A stretch of 64,000 bases of DNA from Phoronis australis (taxonomy: Eukaryota; Phoronida; Phoronidae): assembly GCA_002633005.1 (NCBI GenBank), contig NMRA01000033.1:1427508-1491507 (forward strand), given 5' to 3'. The notes beneath the pieces were generated by a model. That model had not been told where the DNA came from and did not search any database. It was given only the letters and a program-made list of their open reading frames with translations. Shown here in pieces: positions 63,385-64,000 of this stretch. A program made the translations under genes and the position numbers. Numbering within the stretch: the first letter of the stretch is position 1; each line of letters starts with the position of its first letter.

Positions 63385-63520
63385 AAATTTCCGAACAAAC
63401 GCCCCCTATGTGGACACCTGACACCAAAAGTTGTAACGCCAAATATGCGCACATGGGTGTTTATTCAGTATAATTTTCCCAATAAACGCCCATGGGCATT
63501 TCATCGGCTGGGCTTATCTA
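63385..63520 (+). repeat. Short repeat built on AAACGCCC words
   Basis: TTTCCGAACAAACGCCCC and TTCCCAATAAACGCCCATGG are two related units about 90 bases apart. Similar GGGCGCTTAT and AATAACCGCCC words occur near 31775 and 33197-33240, suggesting a dispersed family. Boundaries unclear. Confidence 0.4.
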
Positions 63521-63699
63521 CGGAAAATTCCAGTAGTAATGGACACTGAATAAGTATCCATTATATTGCGACCAATTCCATTATTTTAGCTTTATGCAAT
63601 TCAAGATTCACTGCAAGGTATTCTTTTGTTTATTTATAATTGTAGCGAAAATTGTATCGGCAAATCAACTTCATCAAAGAGGCACGGAAGTGAAAGCTC

Positions 63700-64000
63700 G
63701 TCACAGATATCTTTTAAACAATTCCTGACAAAAGTACCATCTCGTCTATAGAGGATTTTACTTTCTCGTGAGGAAATTTCCAGAAAAATTTACAAATTTA
63801 CGATTTCTGAAATATGTGCAAAGGAAGAACTGTGGTTACCATAGAGTTTCTAATCTCCCTCACACTTATGATAAATGTGCGCATGCCCTCAGTCAGTTGC
63901 TTGAGATCAAGTCACATTTTCCATATACGTAAGGGAAATGTGCTATGTCTAGGTCTTGCCATACCAAACAAGATGTGCTTTGCCTTGTGGGAGAAAAATC
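63700..64000 (-). repeat. ~300-bp dispersed repeat, copy B, running off the window end
   Basis: Inverse copy of 54985-55325. The end of the repeat is cut by the window edge, so its full length is not visible here. Confidence 0.85.

Overview
This window is animal nuclear DNA. It is A+T-rich, with short coding exons bounded by GT-AG introns, long non-coding introns and many short non-autonomous repeats. There are no bacterial operons, no rRNA or intact tRNA genes and no CRISPR array. Three protein genes can be assembled completely from splice sites and reading phase. Their relatives, and the kinds of repeats around them (a tRNA-derived SINE, CR1-type LINE debris, foldback and MITE elements, a decayed multi-copy DUF6729-like element), suggest a marine invertebrate. 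A hemichordate, echinoderm or other invertebrate near the chordates is a reasonable guess, but the sequence does not prove the phylum.

Layout. 1-5.1 kb: no assembled gene; an 822-bp MITE with a 5-bp target duplication and one orphan candidate terminal exon on the minus strand. 5.13-17.4 kb (+): a 14-exon, 614-residue SLC6-fold membrane protein whose sodium-binding signatures in TM1, TM6 and TM8 are all replaced. 17.4-30.2 kb: gene-poor, repeat-rich; a duplicated and broken DUF6729-like element (20.7-23.7 kb), a CR1-type LINE fragment (26.1-27.3 kb) and several orphan exon-like ORFs between about 24.8 and 27.9 kb. 30.2-45.3 kb (-): sideroflexin, best matched to SFXN2, with seven coding exons and 336 residues. 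47.2-59.6 kb (+): ARL3, six exons and 185 residues, whose first exon contributes only the ATG. 59.6-64 kb: ARL3 3' UTR and repeat-bearing flank.

How the genes relate. ARL3 and SFXN2 lie head to head, and in the human genome ARL3 and SFXN2 are also adjacent and divergent (10q24). This looks like a conserved gene pair around a shared promoter, here with CRE and ETS-like sites just upstream of the ARL3 ATG. ARL3 is the ciliary GTPase that releases lipidated cargo. SFXN2 is a mitochondrial inner-membrane carrier. The SLC6-like gene has no evident functional link to them.

The most interesting items are the SLC6-fold protein that appears to have lost its sodium sites, the ARL3/SFXN2 pair, a 405-bp near-perfect foldback palindrome inside SFXN2, and inverted repeats that bracket three SFXN2 exons whose summed length keeps the frame.
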